Assembly (NCBI RefSeq): GCF_032714495.1
Contig: NZ_JAWDKB010000004.1
Location: forward strand, 186,001-250,000
DNA length: 64,000 nt
Direction: 5' to 3'
DNA from: Methanorbis rubei
GTDB lineage: Archaea; Halobacteriota; Methanomicrobia; Methanomicrobiales; Methanocorpusculaceae
A program made the position numbers and the translations under genes. Positions within the stretch are counted from its first letter, which is position 1; the number at the start of each line of letters is the position of its first letter. The notes below the pieces were generated by a model. It ran no database searches. It had not been told where the DNA came from and was given only the letters and a program-made list of their open reading frames with translations. Shown here piece by piece: positions 34,623-44,385 of the stretch.

Positions 34623-35615
34623 CGAACTCCAAATTGTAATAACTGCAAAATCCCAATCTCCGGTGTAACATCAGCCTTCCACCGAATCATTGTTTCTGCT
34701 TTCAACACCTCCGGCAGTCTTCTAGTCGGATCGTCCTGAGGCATCGGATGATAAGTAAGGTTTTCCTCTTTGCCACATATCGCATAAATCATTTTGGCAA
34801 GCTCCAGAATTGTCATCTCATGAGAACTACCGATGTTCACCACTTCCCCAGTACATCCGTCATACGCTGCCAAACGCAACAGACCGACAACAGTATCTGT
34901 CACGTAACAGAAACACCGCGTTTGTGATCCATCACCAAATATCGTTACTGGTTGCTCATGCACAATCTGATCCATAAAACGCGGGATAACCCGTCCATAG
35001 ATACCATCCGCACGAATTCTCGGACCATATGTGTTGAAAATCCGTGCAATCCGGATATCAACTCCTTTCTGACGAAGATATGCCATACACAATGCCTCCC
35101 CACCATCGTTTCGCCTCATCATAACATCCGCGTGGTCCAACTGCATTCACATTCCCTCGGTAAGTTTCCGGTGTCGGAAAAACTGTAGGTTCCCCATAAG
35201 TTTCACTCGTAGAAGTAAACAAAAATTTCGCCCGATTCTCTGCAGCAATCTCAAGAGCATGCATTGTCCCGGTAGTATTCGATCGGATAATCTCAATAGG
35301 GAATTCGGCAAACTCAAATGGTCCTGCACGAGATGCGAGGTGGAACACATAATCAAATGGGCCATCGAGAGAAAACTCCTCAGAAACATCCTGCACTATC
35401 ATAGTAAAGTTCGGATTGGATTGAAGATGAACTATATTTTCCTCGCGACCGCTGGAGTAGTTATCAAGACAGATTACTCTTGCGCCAAGTGCTAAAAGAG
35501 ACTCACACATCCATGAACCAAGAAAACCTGCACCCCCAGTTACCAGGACTCTTTTTCCCTCATAATATGAGGGAGATATTTTTGAGATAATTTCGTTAAT
35601 TTCATTAAAACTCAT
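34619..35615 (-). pseudogene. UDP-glucuronate decarboxylase (UDP-xylose synthase)-like gene with a frameshift
   Basis: An extended SDR split over two frames. Upstream part: KRVLVTGGAGFLGSWMCESL, CLDNYSSGREENI, FHLASRAGPFEFAEFP, STSETYGEP and YDEAKR (catalytic Tyr/Lys). Immediately after YDEAKR the original frame turns to nonsense, while the shifted frame continues GGEALCMAYLRQKG, RIARIFNTYGPR and GDGSQTRCFCYVTD. One extra base at about 35098-35106 (AAACGATGGTGGGGAGG) explains it; removing one T restores YDEAKRGGEALCMAY. Together they make a normal full-length enzyme of about 330 residues. Neighbours galU and ugd supply the UDP-glucuronate, so the loss would interrupt UDP-xylose supply. Confidence 0.85.
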
Positions 35616-36486
35616 ATTGACCCACCTTCTGAAGTTCTTCTCGTAATATTGGGCCAAATACAGAATGCTTCAAGGTCAACTCCAGATTGGATTTCATCCA
35701 CCCGGGTTTGTCACCGATATCATATCTAGTACATGCCGTAACAAGTCCAATTGAAGCCTGAAATTTTCGAAGAGCGTCCGTTAATTGAATCTCTCCCTTT
35801 TTTCCAGGTTTTGTTTCCTTCAATAGAGCAAATATTTCAGGAGTCAGCAGATACCTGCCAATTGCCCCAAGGTTTGAGGGGGCATCTTTCGGTTCGGGTT
35901 TCTCCACAATATCAGTAATTCGATAATGGGTATCATCGATCCGATCACCCGCAATAATTCCATAATCGCGAATTTTTTCCATTGCTACAGGTTCAACAAC
36001 GATGATCGGTTTAGTGTGCCGAGTATAAGCGCCAGTCATCTGGGCAGTACAGGGTTTCTGTCCTGCGTGAGGAACACAAATGGTGTCACCCAACAATACT
36101 GCAAATGGTTCGTCACCACAGTGATGTTCAGCGTAGAGAATCGCATCACCAAGTCCGCGTTGTTCCTTCTGCCGGATAAAATGGATATCAGCAAGTTCCG
36201 AGAGGGATTTACTCTCCCGCAACAACTCCTGATCCCCTGATTGTTTGAGATGGTAGTCCAACTCCAGTGAAGAGTCAAAGTGATCTTCGATAGCTCGTTT
36301 GTTCCTTCCGGTAATAATAAGAATATCATCACAACCGGATGCCACAGCCTCTTCTACAACATACTGAATAACCGGTTTGTCTACAACAGGCAACATTTCT
36401 TTTGGCTGGGCTTTGGTCATCGGAAAAAATCTGGTGCCCCATCCAGCAGCAGGAATCACAGCTTTCGTTACCTGTTTCACCAACAT
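35605..36486 (-). CDS. galU: UTP-glucose-1-phosphate uridylyltransferase
   Basis: Makes UDP-glucose. The 293-residue bacterial-type GalU has AVIPAAGWGTRFFPMTKAQP with KEMLPVVDKPVIQYVVEEAV, LLGDTICV (metal-binding Asp), and IVEKPEPKDAPSNLGAIGRY. It overlaps ugd upstream by 10 bases and the decarboxylase gene downstream by 11 bases. Confidence 0.95.
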   Translation of the reverse strand: MLVKQVTKAVIPAAGWGTRFFPMTKAQPKEMLPVVDKPVIQYVVEEAVASGCDDILIITGRNKRAIEDHFDSSLELDYHLKQSGDQELLRESKSLSELADIHFIRQKEQRGLGDAILYAEHHCGDEPFAVLLGDTICVPHAGQKPCTAQMTGAYTRHTKPIIVVEPVAMEKIRDYGIIAGDRIDDTHYRITDIVEKPEPKDAPSNLGAIGRYLLTPEIFALLKETKPGKKGEIQLTDALRKFQASIGLVTACTRYDIGDKPGWMKSNLELTLKHSVFGPILREELQKVGQYEF

Positions 36487-37781
36487 ACACCTTCCGCGTC
36501 AGGAATAGTAAGGATGTGTCTTCCATCAATAATAACTCTGAATTTCATGCCGTCAAACTCTTCGTTTAGTTGTGAAAATTCCGGCCATTCTGTCATTACA
36601 AGGCATGCATCAGCATTTTTCAATGCTTCTTTTGCGGAATTGCAGTAGAGAACATTGGGGAAGACATGTTTCATATTTTCTCCTGCCATTGGATCATAAC
36701 AGACAGGTACGGCGTTTTTGTCGAGTAGAGATGCAATAACTGGTATGGATCTGGATTCCCGAATATCGTCAGTGTTATCCTTGAAGGCAAGCCCAAGGAC
36801 GGCAATTCGTTTTTCTTTCAGATCAGGAAAATGTCGTTCCAAAATCCGGATCATTTGCAGGGGTTGAGCTTCATTCACGGCAAGTACTGCCTGGAGGAGA
36901 ATTGGGTGTACTCCCGCTGCTTCTGATAATACAGCGAGTGCCGAGACGTCTTTTGGGAAGCAACTGCCGCCGAAGCCTGCGCCAGCATTCAGAAAATGGG
37001 GTGAGATACGATGATCAAGACCGACACCTTTCATCACTTCATAGACGTCCACGTCCAATTGTTTACAGAGATTTCCGATTTCATTGGAGAAGGATATTTT
37101 TGTAGCGAGAAATGCATTTGCCGTGTACTTAATCATTTCAGCGGCAGTGCTGCCGGTGGTAAGTACAGGAGCATCCAGTCCGGAATAGACATTTTTCATT
37201 ATGTTCAGTGTCTGTTCGTCTGTCGTGCCCAGAACGATTCTGTCGGGATGAAAAAAGTCATCGATTGCCCTTCCTTCACGAAGGAATTCAGGGTTCATAC
37301 AACAATCAAAGGACTGTTTCGGTAGTTTTGATGCGAGAATCGGGCCAACAATATTTTGGGTTGTGCCGGGAGGAACTGTACTTTTCACAACAATAACCGG
37401 ATACGATGTGCGTTGCTTTACCAGTTGGTTAGCAATGTTTTCTGCAGCAGAACGAATATAGGATAGATTTGCACTGCCATCAGGATTTGGAGGAGTTCCA
37501 ACGGCTATGAATATCACGTCACCCTCAGATACTGATGTGTACTCAGTGGAGGCACGGAGATTTTTACCAATATGGTTTTTCAGAAGTTCAGAGAGACCAT
37601 TTTCATAGATTGGGGGGACAGCAGAATTTATTGCGCTAATTTTAGTTTCGTCGATATCAACAATCGTTACATCATGACCGAGATGTGCAAGGCACGTTCC
37701 AGTTACCAATCCTACGTAACCGCCGCCGATTATCGTAATATGCAGAGCAGGATATTTATCGGATTTCTTCAACGTAATCAC
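36477..37781 (-). CDS. ugd: UDP-glucose 6-dehydrogenase
   Basis: Oxidises UDP-glucose to UDP-glucuronate with two NAD. The 434 residues show ITIIGGGYVGLVTGTCLAHL, AVGTPPNPDGSANLSYI, VVKSTVPPGTT, NPEFLREG, the catalytic Cys in GAGFGGSCFPKDVSAL, and VLGLAFKDNTDDIRES. It is coupled to the upstream glycosyltransferase (4-base overlap) and to galU. The enzyme order is consistent with a UDP-Glc to UDP-GlcA to UDP-Xyl route. Confidence 0.94.
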   Translation of the reverse strand: MITLKKSDKYPALHITIIGGGYVGLVTGTCLAHLGHDVTIVDIDETKISAINSAVPPIYENGLSELLKNHIGKNLRASTEYTSVSEGDVIFIAVGTPPNPDGSANLSYIRSAAENIANQLVKQRTSYPVIVVKSTVPPGTTQNIVGPILASKLPKQSFDCCMNPEFLREGRAIDDFFHPDRIVLGTTDEQTLNIMKNVYSGLDAPVLTTGSTAAEMIKYTANAFLATKISFSNEIGNLCKQLDVDVYEVMKGVGLDHRISPHFLNAGAGFGGSCFPKDVSALAVLSEAAGVHPILLQAVLAVNEAQPLQMIRILERHFPDLKEKRIAVLGLAFKDNTDDIRESRSIPVIASLLDKNAVPVCYDPMAGENMKHVFPNVLYCNSAKEALKNADACLVMTEWPEFSQLNEEFDGMKFRVIIDGRHILTIPDAEGVCW

Positions 37782-38911
37782 TCCATAGTTTTTTGGTACA
37801 CATTCATCGTATCTCTAGCACACTTATCCCAAGAAAATTCGGATAGCTGATTATATCCATTAGAAATCATGTGTTCGATCAATCGTTCATCATCCATTAC
37901 ACTATACACCGCGTTAGAAATTTCAACAGGGTTTTTAGGATCAAAATACAGCACAGCATTGCCACCAATTTCCGGCAGAGAACTTGTATTGCTGCAAAGA
38001 ACGGGACAGCCACATGAAAACGCCTCTAATAGTGGCAGTCCAAAACCTTCATTGAGAGATGGGTAAACAAATGCGATGGCATTCTGATAGAGGGATATTA
38101 ATTGTTCGTCATTAACAGTTATTTGGCTGATCTGTCTGGAGACTCCCAATGTTGAGAATAAATCCATTTCTGATTGGCTAAACGTACCCCCACCAGCACA
38201 TATCAACTTACATCCATCTCTCAAAATGGAGGAGATAGATAGAACAAAATGAAGAAAATTTTTGTGAGGATAGCGAATTCCAACATAAAGAAGATATCGA
38301 CTTTCGTGACATGCAGATACATCGGTACGTTTTGGAATCAAATATTTCTCAAACAGGGAGCCATGATATACAATGTCGATTAATTCAGGATCAACATCAT
38401 AATATCCAACGAGATCATTTTTTGTACTTTTTGATATTGCAATAAATCTGGATGCATCATCAATTATCTCAGAAGTATATTTTATGAACTTTACAGCTTT
38501 TGGTGTATTTTCAGGATATTTTTCACACGTAAGATCATGTATTGTCAGCACATATGGTTTTTTGCCAATATCCTTCAAAAAATATGATTCCAACCATGTT
38601 GGATGGAACACATCGAAATCCTGTTTTTGAAGAAGTTTTCTCGTTTTGTATTCAGCTCCATCAAGTAATCGAGAAGGATTCTGATGAAACATCTGCAATG
38701 ACAAGGTTACAATTTTGTCGCGAATATTCCATGTGATATTCTCAGGACAATGCTGTAATTTTCGATAATCCTGAGTTACAGACCACATATCTGGGATAAT
38801 GGGGGTTATTTGATTTCCAGATTGATAACGTGATATGAGTTCTGTAAAATATCGTGGAATACCTGCGTACTTTCCTAAACGAAATGCCTGGTGGTCATAT
38901 AATACTCTCAT
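37778..38911 (-). CDS. Glycosyltransferase, GT4 family
   Basis: A 377-residue GT-B glycosyltransferase. The first half contains YAGIPRYFTEL and DVFHPTWLESYF. The donor-binding half contains YLLYVGIRYPHKNF and the E-x7-E region in PSLNEGFGLPLLEAFSCGCP with SLPEIGG. It is first in the minus-strand UDP-sugar string and is AT-rich compared with ugd. Confidence 0.9.
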   Translation of the reverse strand: MRVLYDHQAFRLGKYAGIPRYFTELISRYQSGNQITPIIPDMWSVTQDYRKLQHCPENITWNIRDKIVTLSLQMFHQNPSRLLDGAEYKTRKLLQKQDFDVFHPTWLESYFLKDIGKKPYVLTIHDLTCEKYPENTPKAVKFIKYTSEIIDDASRFIAISKSTKNDLVGYYDVDPELIDIVYHGSLFEKYLIPKRTDVSACHESRYLLYVGIRYPHKNFLHFVLSISSILRDGCKLICAGGGTFSQSEMDLFSTLGVSRQISQITVNDEQLISLYQNAIAFVYPSLNEGFGLPLLEAFSCGCPVLCSNTSSLPEIGGNAVLYFDPKNPVEISNAVYSVMDDERLIEHMISNGYNQLSEFSWDKCARDTMNVYQKTME

Positions 38912-38964
38912 ATTTCGTTACCAAAGAATCAGTTACAATAATAGTGACCATACAAATATATAAT

Positions 38965-40041
38965 CTATACTTTCGTTTTTTTATTTTTGGTTTCGGAAAA
39001 CAGTGTTCGTTTCAGAGCTCCAAAATATGATGCGGATGCGCGGAATAGATGATTCATTCTTGTCCCCATGATCATGTCAATGGCATTATTTACAAAACCG
39101 CGTTTGGCATTTTGAGCTGCATTATATGCCTCCTCATACTTTTTCTTTTCATTTCCCCATGGTGTCATGGAAAAATATTTCCAGTACTCCTCATCCACAA
39201 TACCTGAATATGCCTTCCAAGGTTTGACTTTTCCATTAAAATGCAGGATACAATCTTCATAGTTACTCTCCGAGATACCAAGCTCCCGCATAAGCCTATA
39301 ATCGGTCATTCTCTTTCCAACAGGGAAATTGTACCTTTGACTAAAAAAAAGAGTGTCACGTTGGAACAACATGTTTAAGGCGTCTTGATCGGCATACGGA
39401 AATTCAGGATGGTAATATATCAACTCCATAATTTTACTAGGTAATAAATGACCTGAGCGCAGTTTATTCAGATTCATAACTAAAAGTCCAGAGTTAAAAT
39501 AGATTTTCCAGTTAATGCCTAATGGACGATGAATATCATCATAATATTTTACATTAGATTTTCGTGCAGTATCCAAACAGGCACCAAGACTATGAACACC
39601 TATCGGTATATCCCATACAATGGAAATATCAGTTTTTGCAATCATATCACAATCGAGATAAATTATCTTATCCAAGTTCGGTAAGATTTCAGGAATATAT
39701 AATCGAAGCAATGCCCCCGGAGTGAACTGTTGCAAATTCTCCCGAGTTATGTCATTTACCCACTCGGGAAGTACAACAGAATGAAACAGAATTTCTGCCC
39801 CATATTTTTGCCCCAATTCGTAATATTTGCGAATATTTGCAGCAGTATTATCAGGATTCAGGACGGAAAACTTTTCCTCATACAAAAGATGTACCGCAAC
39901 ATGTCTTGAACAGTTGTCCAGAATGGAGACTAAAGTAGTACCGGCATGTCGATTATAATCGTCAGACAAATCCCATGGACTCAAGACAATATGAACAGTA
40001 TCCAATCCAATCCTCTCTTGTACTAACTTAGTAATTGACAA
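38965..40041 (-). CDS. Glycosyltransferase, GT8 family
   Basis: A 358-residue GT-A enzyme. GALLRLYIPEILPNLDKIIY is followed by the DxD metal motif LDCDMIAKTDIS, then YFNSGLLVMNLNKLR and ILHFNGKVKPWK. These are the standard GT8 blocks (LgtC/GspA-like). About 50 C-terminal residues are basic, suggesting membrane association. It has the AT-rich composition of the locus and is the last clear glycan gene before the nitrilase. Confidence 0.9.
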   Translation of the reverse strand: MSITKLVQERIGLDTVHIVLSPWDLSDDYNRHAGTTLVSILDNCSRHVAVHLLYEEKFSVLNPDNTAANIRKYYELGQKYGAEILFHSVVLPEWVNDITRENLQQFTPGALLRLYIPEILPNLDKIIYLDCDMIAKTDISIVWDIPIGVHSLGACLDTARKSNVKYYDDIHRPLGINWKIYFNSGLLVMNLNKLRSGHLLPSKIMELIYYHPEFPYADQDALNMLFQRDTLFFSQRYNFPVGKRMTDYRLMRELGISESNYEDCILHFNGKVKPWKAYSGIVDEEYWKYFSMTPWGNEKKKYEEAYNAAQNAKRGFVNNAIDMIMGTRMNHLFRASASYFGALKRTLFSETKNKKTKV

Positions 40042-40056
40042 GGAAAAAGAAATGCC

Positions 40057-40824
40057 TTATCCTTCATTACTAAAGTACATCCCCCACCTCTCCCGCCACC
40101 CCATCACCCCTTCCACATCCAAACCACAACAGCAGCCCCCCTCAAACACCCCGGCATCCGCCACAATACGTCCCTCAGGATCACAAATCATCCCACGCCC
40201 CGAATAATCAACACCACAACAAGGATCATACCCAAGACATCCTGCCCCAACGACACACCCGCGATTCTCCAAAGCGCGCGCGCGAAGCAGAAGCTCCCAG
40301 TCGGCAACACGCGCAGCAGGCCATGCTGCCTGCACAATCACACACTCACATCCTTCCTTCAGGTACGCGCGGAACAGCTCCGGGAACCTGAGATCAAAAC
40401 AGACCGCGCATCCGAATTTCACCCCACCATACGAGAAACACACAGGCTCGACCCCGGCAGAGTATCTCTTTTCCTCCCCACCCGGTGTAAACAGATGCAG
40501 CTTCGCATACTCAGCGAGAACCTCACCACGAGATCCCGCAACCAGCATCACATTTTGCGGAAGGGCCTGCGGTACATCCCGCGCATATGATCCCACAACC
40601 GCAACCCCGAACTCGCGCGAAAGATCAAGCCACTGCCTCTTCACCACATCGCCTGACACTTCTGATGGCTCATCAGATGTCCTCCACCCGGTTGCAAACT
40701 GTTCGGAAAACACCACCATCTCTGCACCGTCACCCACAGCCCGCAAAACAGCCTCTCTGGCACGCGCAAACATTGTCTCCGGATCATTCCACACCTGAGC
40801 AACCTGAGCGCAGTAAACTCGCAT
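40057..40824 (-). CDS. Carbon-nitrogen hydrolase (nitrilase superfamily, omega-amidase-like)
   Basis: A 255-residue enzyme with the Glu-Lys-Cys triad: MVVFSEQFATGW (Glu), EYAKLHLFTPGGE (Lys) and GCAVCFDLRFPELFRAY (Cys). RALENRGCVVGAGCLGYDP also fits. It most resembles omega-amidases and other amidases that act on 2-oxo-omega-amides. The ATG at 40824 is chosen because VYCAQVAQVW is the conserved start. It is GC-rich, unlike the glycan genes beside it. Confidence 0.88.
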   Translation of the reverse strand: MRVYCAQVAQVWNDPETMFARAREAVLRAVGDGAEMVVFSEQFATGWRTSDEPSEVSGDVVKRQWLDLSREFGVAVVGSYARDVPQALPQNVMLVAGSRGEVLAEYAKLHLFTPGGEEKRYSAGVEPVCFSYGGVKFGCAVCFDLRFPELFRAYLKEGCECVIVQAAWPAARVADWELLLRARALENRGCVVGAGCLGYDPCCGVDYSGRGMICDPEGRIVADAGVFEGGCCCGLDVEGVMGWRERWGMYFSNEG

Positions 40825-40866
40825 ACTGACTCTTCGCAACCAAACGAAAAAAAGATTGTGATGAAA

Positions 40867-41814
40867 TTACCGCGCTGCGGGAGTCGGGCAGACCGGAACC
40901 TGACCGCGGCGAATGCGGAGTACCGAAATATACAGGAACACGGACACGATAACGACCATCGAAACCGGAGCAAGCCACGCAGGAATATGCATGCCGAAAC
41001 CTTCAGCAACCATGATCAAACTCAGCACTAAAACCGAGTACATCGCACCATTTTTCAGGTACACATAACGGCGAATTGTGTCGATGTACTTAATCGTCAG
41101 CTCACGAACTACAATCGCACCGAGACCACATCCGATAAAGATCAAGGGAACTGAAAACGTAAATGCAAACGCGCCGATAACTCCGTCGATCGAAAACGTA
41201 CTGTCAATCACAAGAAGCAGCATCAGTTTCGCAGCATCAGATTTTTCACTGTGACCAAGCTCGGCAGATTTTTTGTCAGCAGACAGACGAAAGCCCTGAA
41301 CCAAAAAGAACAGAGTTGAACCGGCAACCGCCGCGAATGCAAGCAGGGGATCGTTCTCAAGCGTTGCCCAGACAACCGCCAGCAGGATAACAGAAACAAC
41401 TGCATAAAACCAGGGAGCCTGATTGGTCAGGAACCGCTCGCCCGGCATGATACAATCCTTCTTCTCTGCAAACAGCCAGTGGCAGAAAAGAAACACCATG
41501 AACATACCCCCAAACATCAGGAGGTAAGGGGCAGTGCTTTCCATTGCGGCCATAGCCGCATCATCATCGGTAAAAGTTACCGTAAGAGCACCGATCGGTC
41601 CAAGAGACGGATTCGCAGCCCATAAAATCACCCACGGCAAAATACCGCGGACAAGAAAAACCGACAGAAGAATTCCCCATGCAAGGAACCAGCGTCTGGC
41701 CTTCTCCTTCATAGTGGCTAAAATATCAGCATTGATGATCGCATTATCGATACTTGCGATCGATTCAAAGATGAACAACCCTATGATTACAACAATAGCG
41801 TAAAGAATATCCAT
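40867..41814 (-). CDS. TerC/DUF475-like integral membrane protein
   Basis: A 315-residue membrane protein with about nine helices. FIFESIASIDNAIINADIL near the start and LLVIDSTFSIDGVIGAFAFT in the middle are the paired acidic motifs of TerC-like proteins. FIGCGLGAIVVRELTIKYID follows. TerC relatives are linked to metal (Mn) export or tellurite resistance. It has its own promoter region upstream in 41815-41918. Confidence 0.88.
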   Translation of the reverse strand: MDILYAIVVIIGLFIFESIASIDNAIINADILATMKEKARRWFLAWGILLSVFLVRGILPWVILWAANPSLGPIGALTVTFTDDDAAMAAMESTAPYLLMFGGMFMVFLFCHWLFAEKKDCIMPGERFLTNQAPWFYAVVSVILLAVVWATLENDPLLAFAAVAGSTLFFLVQGFRLSADKKSAELGHSEKSDAAKLMLLLVIDSTFSIDGVIGAFAFTFSVPLIFIGCGLGAIVVRELTIKYIDTIRRYVYLKNGAMYSVLVLSLIMVAEGFGMHIPAWLAPVSMVVIVSVFLYISVLRIRRGQVPVCPTPAAR

Positions 41815-41918
41815 TCAAACTACAACGCGTTGTTACGCGCTAACTACTGATATTAAAATAACCAATAATAAACTTTCCTTCTTGCAAAAAAATGAATTGT
41901 TCTCGTTTACCGAGAGGA

Positions 41919-42155
41919 TTAATTGATCTTTTCCTTTGTTTTGTTGGACACATACCCAATCCAGACAGTGAAAACCACGGCAATGATCGTCACGAAAACT
42001 GCATAACCAAGCATTGCCGGAATACTGCTCTGACTTCCGAAAATTTCCATAAAGATTGTCTGAATTGCTGAGTTCCAGGCAAGAGCTGCCACAAGACCAA
42101 ACGCCGCGGTAATCAATGCCGCAAGTTTATCAATTACATCAATAGAAAATGACAT
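41919..42155 (-). CDS. Small two-helix membrane protein, DUF5654-like
   Basis: A 78-residue protein with two membrane helices (LAALITAAFGLVAALAWNSA and YAVFVTIIAVVFTVWIGYV) and a lysine-rich end. The ITAAFGLVAALAWNSAIQ segment matches the archaeal DUF5654 family. The function is unknown. It stands alone between the TerC-like gene and the ABC transporter. Confidence 0.8.
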   Translation of the reverse strand: MSFSIDVIDKLAALITAAFGLVAALAWNSAIQTIFMEIFGSQSSIPAMLGYAVFVTIIAVVFTVWIGYVSNKTKEKIN

Positions 42156-42190
42156 GCAGGTCTATTGGCAACTGTCGAATATAAATTGTA

Positions 42191-42886
42191 TTAAAGTACC
42201 TTCTCAGCACCAGTACCGGGAATCGCGTACTTCTTTTCCAGCCTGCCGATTGCTATCGTTGCGACCGTCACAATTGCCAGATAAAATATGCCTACCGCAG
42301 CAAATGCTTCAAAGTAGGCAAAGTACTTGCTTGCAATAATCTTTGCAGCACCAGTCAGCTCAATCACCGTCACCACGTATGCCAAAGACGAGTATTTGAT
42401 CAGATAGATGAACTCGTTCGATACGCCGGGAAGTGCTTTTCGCAGTGCCTGAGGAATCACGACATAGCGGATTGCCTGAATTTTTGTCATCCCGAGAGCC
42501 TGGGCCGCAGTCATCTGGCCGCCCTTAATGGACTGCAGAGCACCGCGGATGTACTCTGAGTTGTAGGCAGAGTTGCAGAGCGTGAAACCAACCAATGCCG
42601 ACAGAAACGCGCCGAGAACGATACCAATTGACGGAAGACCAAAGTAGATGATGAACAGCAGCACAAGAAGCGGGCATCCGCGGAAAAATATCACATACAG
42701 CTGCGCTCCCCATTGAAACGGCTTTGCTCCGTAAACGCGGGCAACTCCGATCAAAAGCCCGAGGAAAAACCCAAGCGGCGCAGTAAGAGCCACAAGGGCG
42801 AGGGTAACAACAAGTCCGTCCCAAAGTGCGGGAAGAAGAATGTTTACCCAGAACGGGATGTCGAGTTCAAGCCAGCTGAGATCCAT
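42191..42886 (-). CDS. Amino-acid ABC transporter permease (HisM/GlnP type)
   Basis: A 231-residue permease with about five helices. LVVTLALVALTAPLGFFLGL opens. EYIRGALQSIKGGQMTAAQA and LGMTKIQAIRYVVIPQALRK form the EAA loop that contacts the ATPase. It belongs to the polar-amino-acid uptake class. It ends a three-gene operon, permease, ATPase, permease, without a binding-protein gene in the window. Confidence 0.92.
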   Translation of the reverse strand: MDLSWLELDIPFWVNILLPALWDGLVVTLALVALTAPLGFFLGLLIGVARVYGAKPFQWGAQLYVIFFRGCPLLVLLFIIYFGLPSIGIVLGAFLSALVGFTLCNSAYNSEYIRGALQSIKGGQMTAAQALGMTKIQAIRYVVIPQALRKALPGVSNEFIYLIKYSSLAYVVTVIELTGAAKIIASKYFAYFEAFAAVGIFYLAIVTVATIAIGRLEKKYAIPGTGAEKVL

Positions 42887-42888
42887 TG

Positions 42889-43629
42889 TTACTCTTGATA
42901 AGTTCCCATAAATGCACGGGTGCGTTCAAATGACGGGCTGGTCGGGATATCGGCAGGTCGGCCGCGTTCAACGATCTCACCGTTTTCCATAAACAGAATA
43001 TCGGTCGCAAACGAAGTTGCAAAATGCATTTCGTGTGTCACAATCAGCATGGTCATGCCGTCAGCCGCAAGTTTTCGCATGACTTCAAGGACCTCGCGTT
43101 TGAGTTCAGGATCGAGAGCTGACGTCGGCTCATCAAAGAGCATGACATCAGGGTCCATCGCAAGAGCTCTGGCAATGGACACGCGCTGCGCCTGACCTCC
43201 GGAAAGCTGTGCAGGATAATAATCTGCACGATCGGCCAGACCCACACGCTCAAGCTCGAACATTGCTTTTTTTCGCGCCTCGGCCTTGTCCATCTTTTTG
43301 ACTTTGAGAAGTGCAATCTCCACGTTGCGAACAGCAGTCAGATGATCAAAGAGGTTGAAGTTCTGAAACACCATGCCCATCTTCTGGCGGTACTCGTTGA
43401 TCTTTGCACCTGAGTGAGTGATCTCTTCGCCGTTGAGGTAGACGGAGCCGGAGTCCGGCACGGTCAGCTGGTTGATGCACCGAAGAAGCGTACTTTTTCC
43501 CGTGCCTGACGGGCCGATGAACGCTTTGGTCTCGCCTTTGTAGACATCAAACGATACGGACTTGAGAACCTGCAGATCACCATAGGATTTGGAAAGATTC
43601 TCCACCCGGAGAATGGGAGTTTCACTCAT
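42889..43629 (-). CDS. Amino-acid ABC transporter ATP-binding protein (GlnQ type)
   Basis: A 246-residue ATPase. The Walker A is FIGPSGTGKSTLLRCINQL, Q-loop VFQNFNLFDHLT, signature LSGGQAQRVSIARAL, Walker B VMLFDEPTSALDPEL and H-loop VTHEMHF. SVYLNGEEITHSG is typical of the GlnQ/HisP class. It overlaps the permease upstream by 4 bases and ends 2 bases before the other permease. Confidence 0.94.
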   Translation of the reverse strand: MSETPILRVENLSKSYGDLQVLKSVSFDVYKGETKAFIGPSGTGKSTLLRCINQLTVPDSGSVYLNGEEITHSGAKINEYRQKMGMVFQNFNLFDHLTAVRNVEIALLKVKKMDKAEARKKAMFELERVGLADRADYYPAQLSGGQAQRVSIARALAMDPDVMLFDEPTSALDPELKREVLEVMRKLAADGMTMLIVTHEMHFATSFATDILFMENGEIVERGRPADIPTSPSFERTRAFMGTYQE

Positions 43630-44324
43630 GTCTCTGTCACCTCATTGTTGCCGAATCCTGGGATGCGGACTTTCTTTTCCACCCGCTGGATGAGCATCAT
43701 GCCTCCATAGTTGAGGAGGATGAAGATTACTGCACAGGTAAGATACAAAATCATTGGTTCGCCGGTCTTGCTGATGATCTGACTGGTTCTGGTCAGAAGT
43801 TCAGCCACACCGATCACATACGCCACGGCAGAGTCGGTTAAGAGAACCGGATATTCGTTTGACCAGCCGGGAAGGGACAGTCGCAGGGACTGCGGCAGGA
43901 TGATGGTTCTGATACTCTGCCATCTCGTCATGCCAAGAGACCGCGCTGCAAGCATCTGACCATCAGCGATGGATAAGATTGCACCGCGAAAGATCTGGGA
44001 CTGGTATGCAGCACTTCTGAGTCCGAGGACCACAACTGCAACCGCAAATGCCGGTATATCAAATCCGGTCATCGGGAAGAGTGCGAAGTAGAAGAGAAAC
44101 AGAAGTACGATATTGGGCAGGCCGCGGAAGAACCAGACATACACGTCAACTGCCCGCTTCACAATCCAGGGGCCGTAAACCTGTCCGAGCGTGAGAACGA
44201 TGCCGCAGAGAAATCCGATAAAGAGCGAAACTCCGACTAAGGCAAGAGTGACGCACATGCCCTCAAAGAGGTAGGGCGCGGATTCAACTACGGCAGTTAT
44301 TCCTTCAAACATGGACAGTCCCAA
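43626..44324 (-). CDS. Amino-acid ABC transporter permease
   Basis: A 232-residue permease similar in design to the one at 42191. GMCVTLALVGVSLFIGFLCG opens, FFRGLPNIVLLFLFYFALF follows, and the EAA loop is FRGAILSIADGQMLAARSLG, then MTRWQSIRTIILPQSLR. The two permeases presumably form a heterodimer. It is first in the operon. Confidence 0.92.
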   Translation of the reverse strand: MGLSMFEGITAVVESAPYLFEGMCVTLALVGVSLFIGFLCGIVLTLGQVYGPWIVKRAVDVYVWFFRGLPNIVLLFLFYFALFPMTGFDIPAFAVAVVVLGLRSAAYQSQIFRGAILSIADGQMLAARSLGMTRWQSIRTIILPQSLRLSLPGWSNEYPVLLTDSAVAYVIGVAELLTRTSQIISKTGEPMILYLTCAVIFILLNYGGMMLIQRVEKKVRIPGFGNNEVTET

Positions 44325-44385
44325 AAGCTAGTATATAGTGTGACGCCGGATGCAAAAAAAGGGTATGGAATGGCTGAGGCCACGC

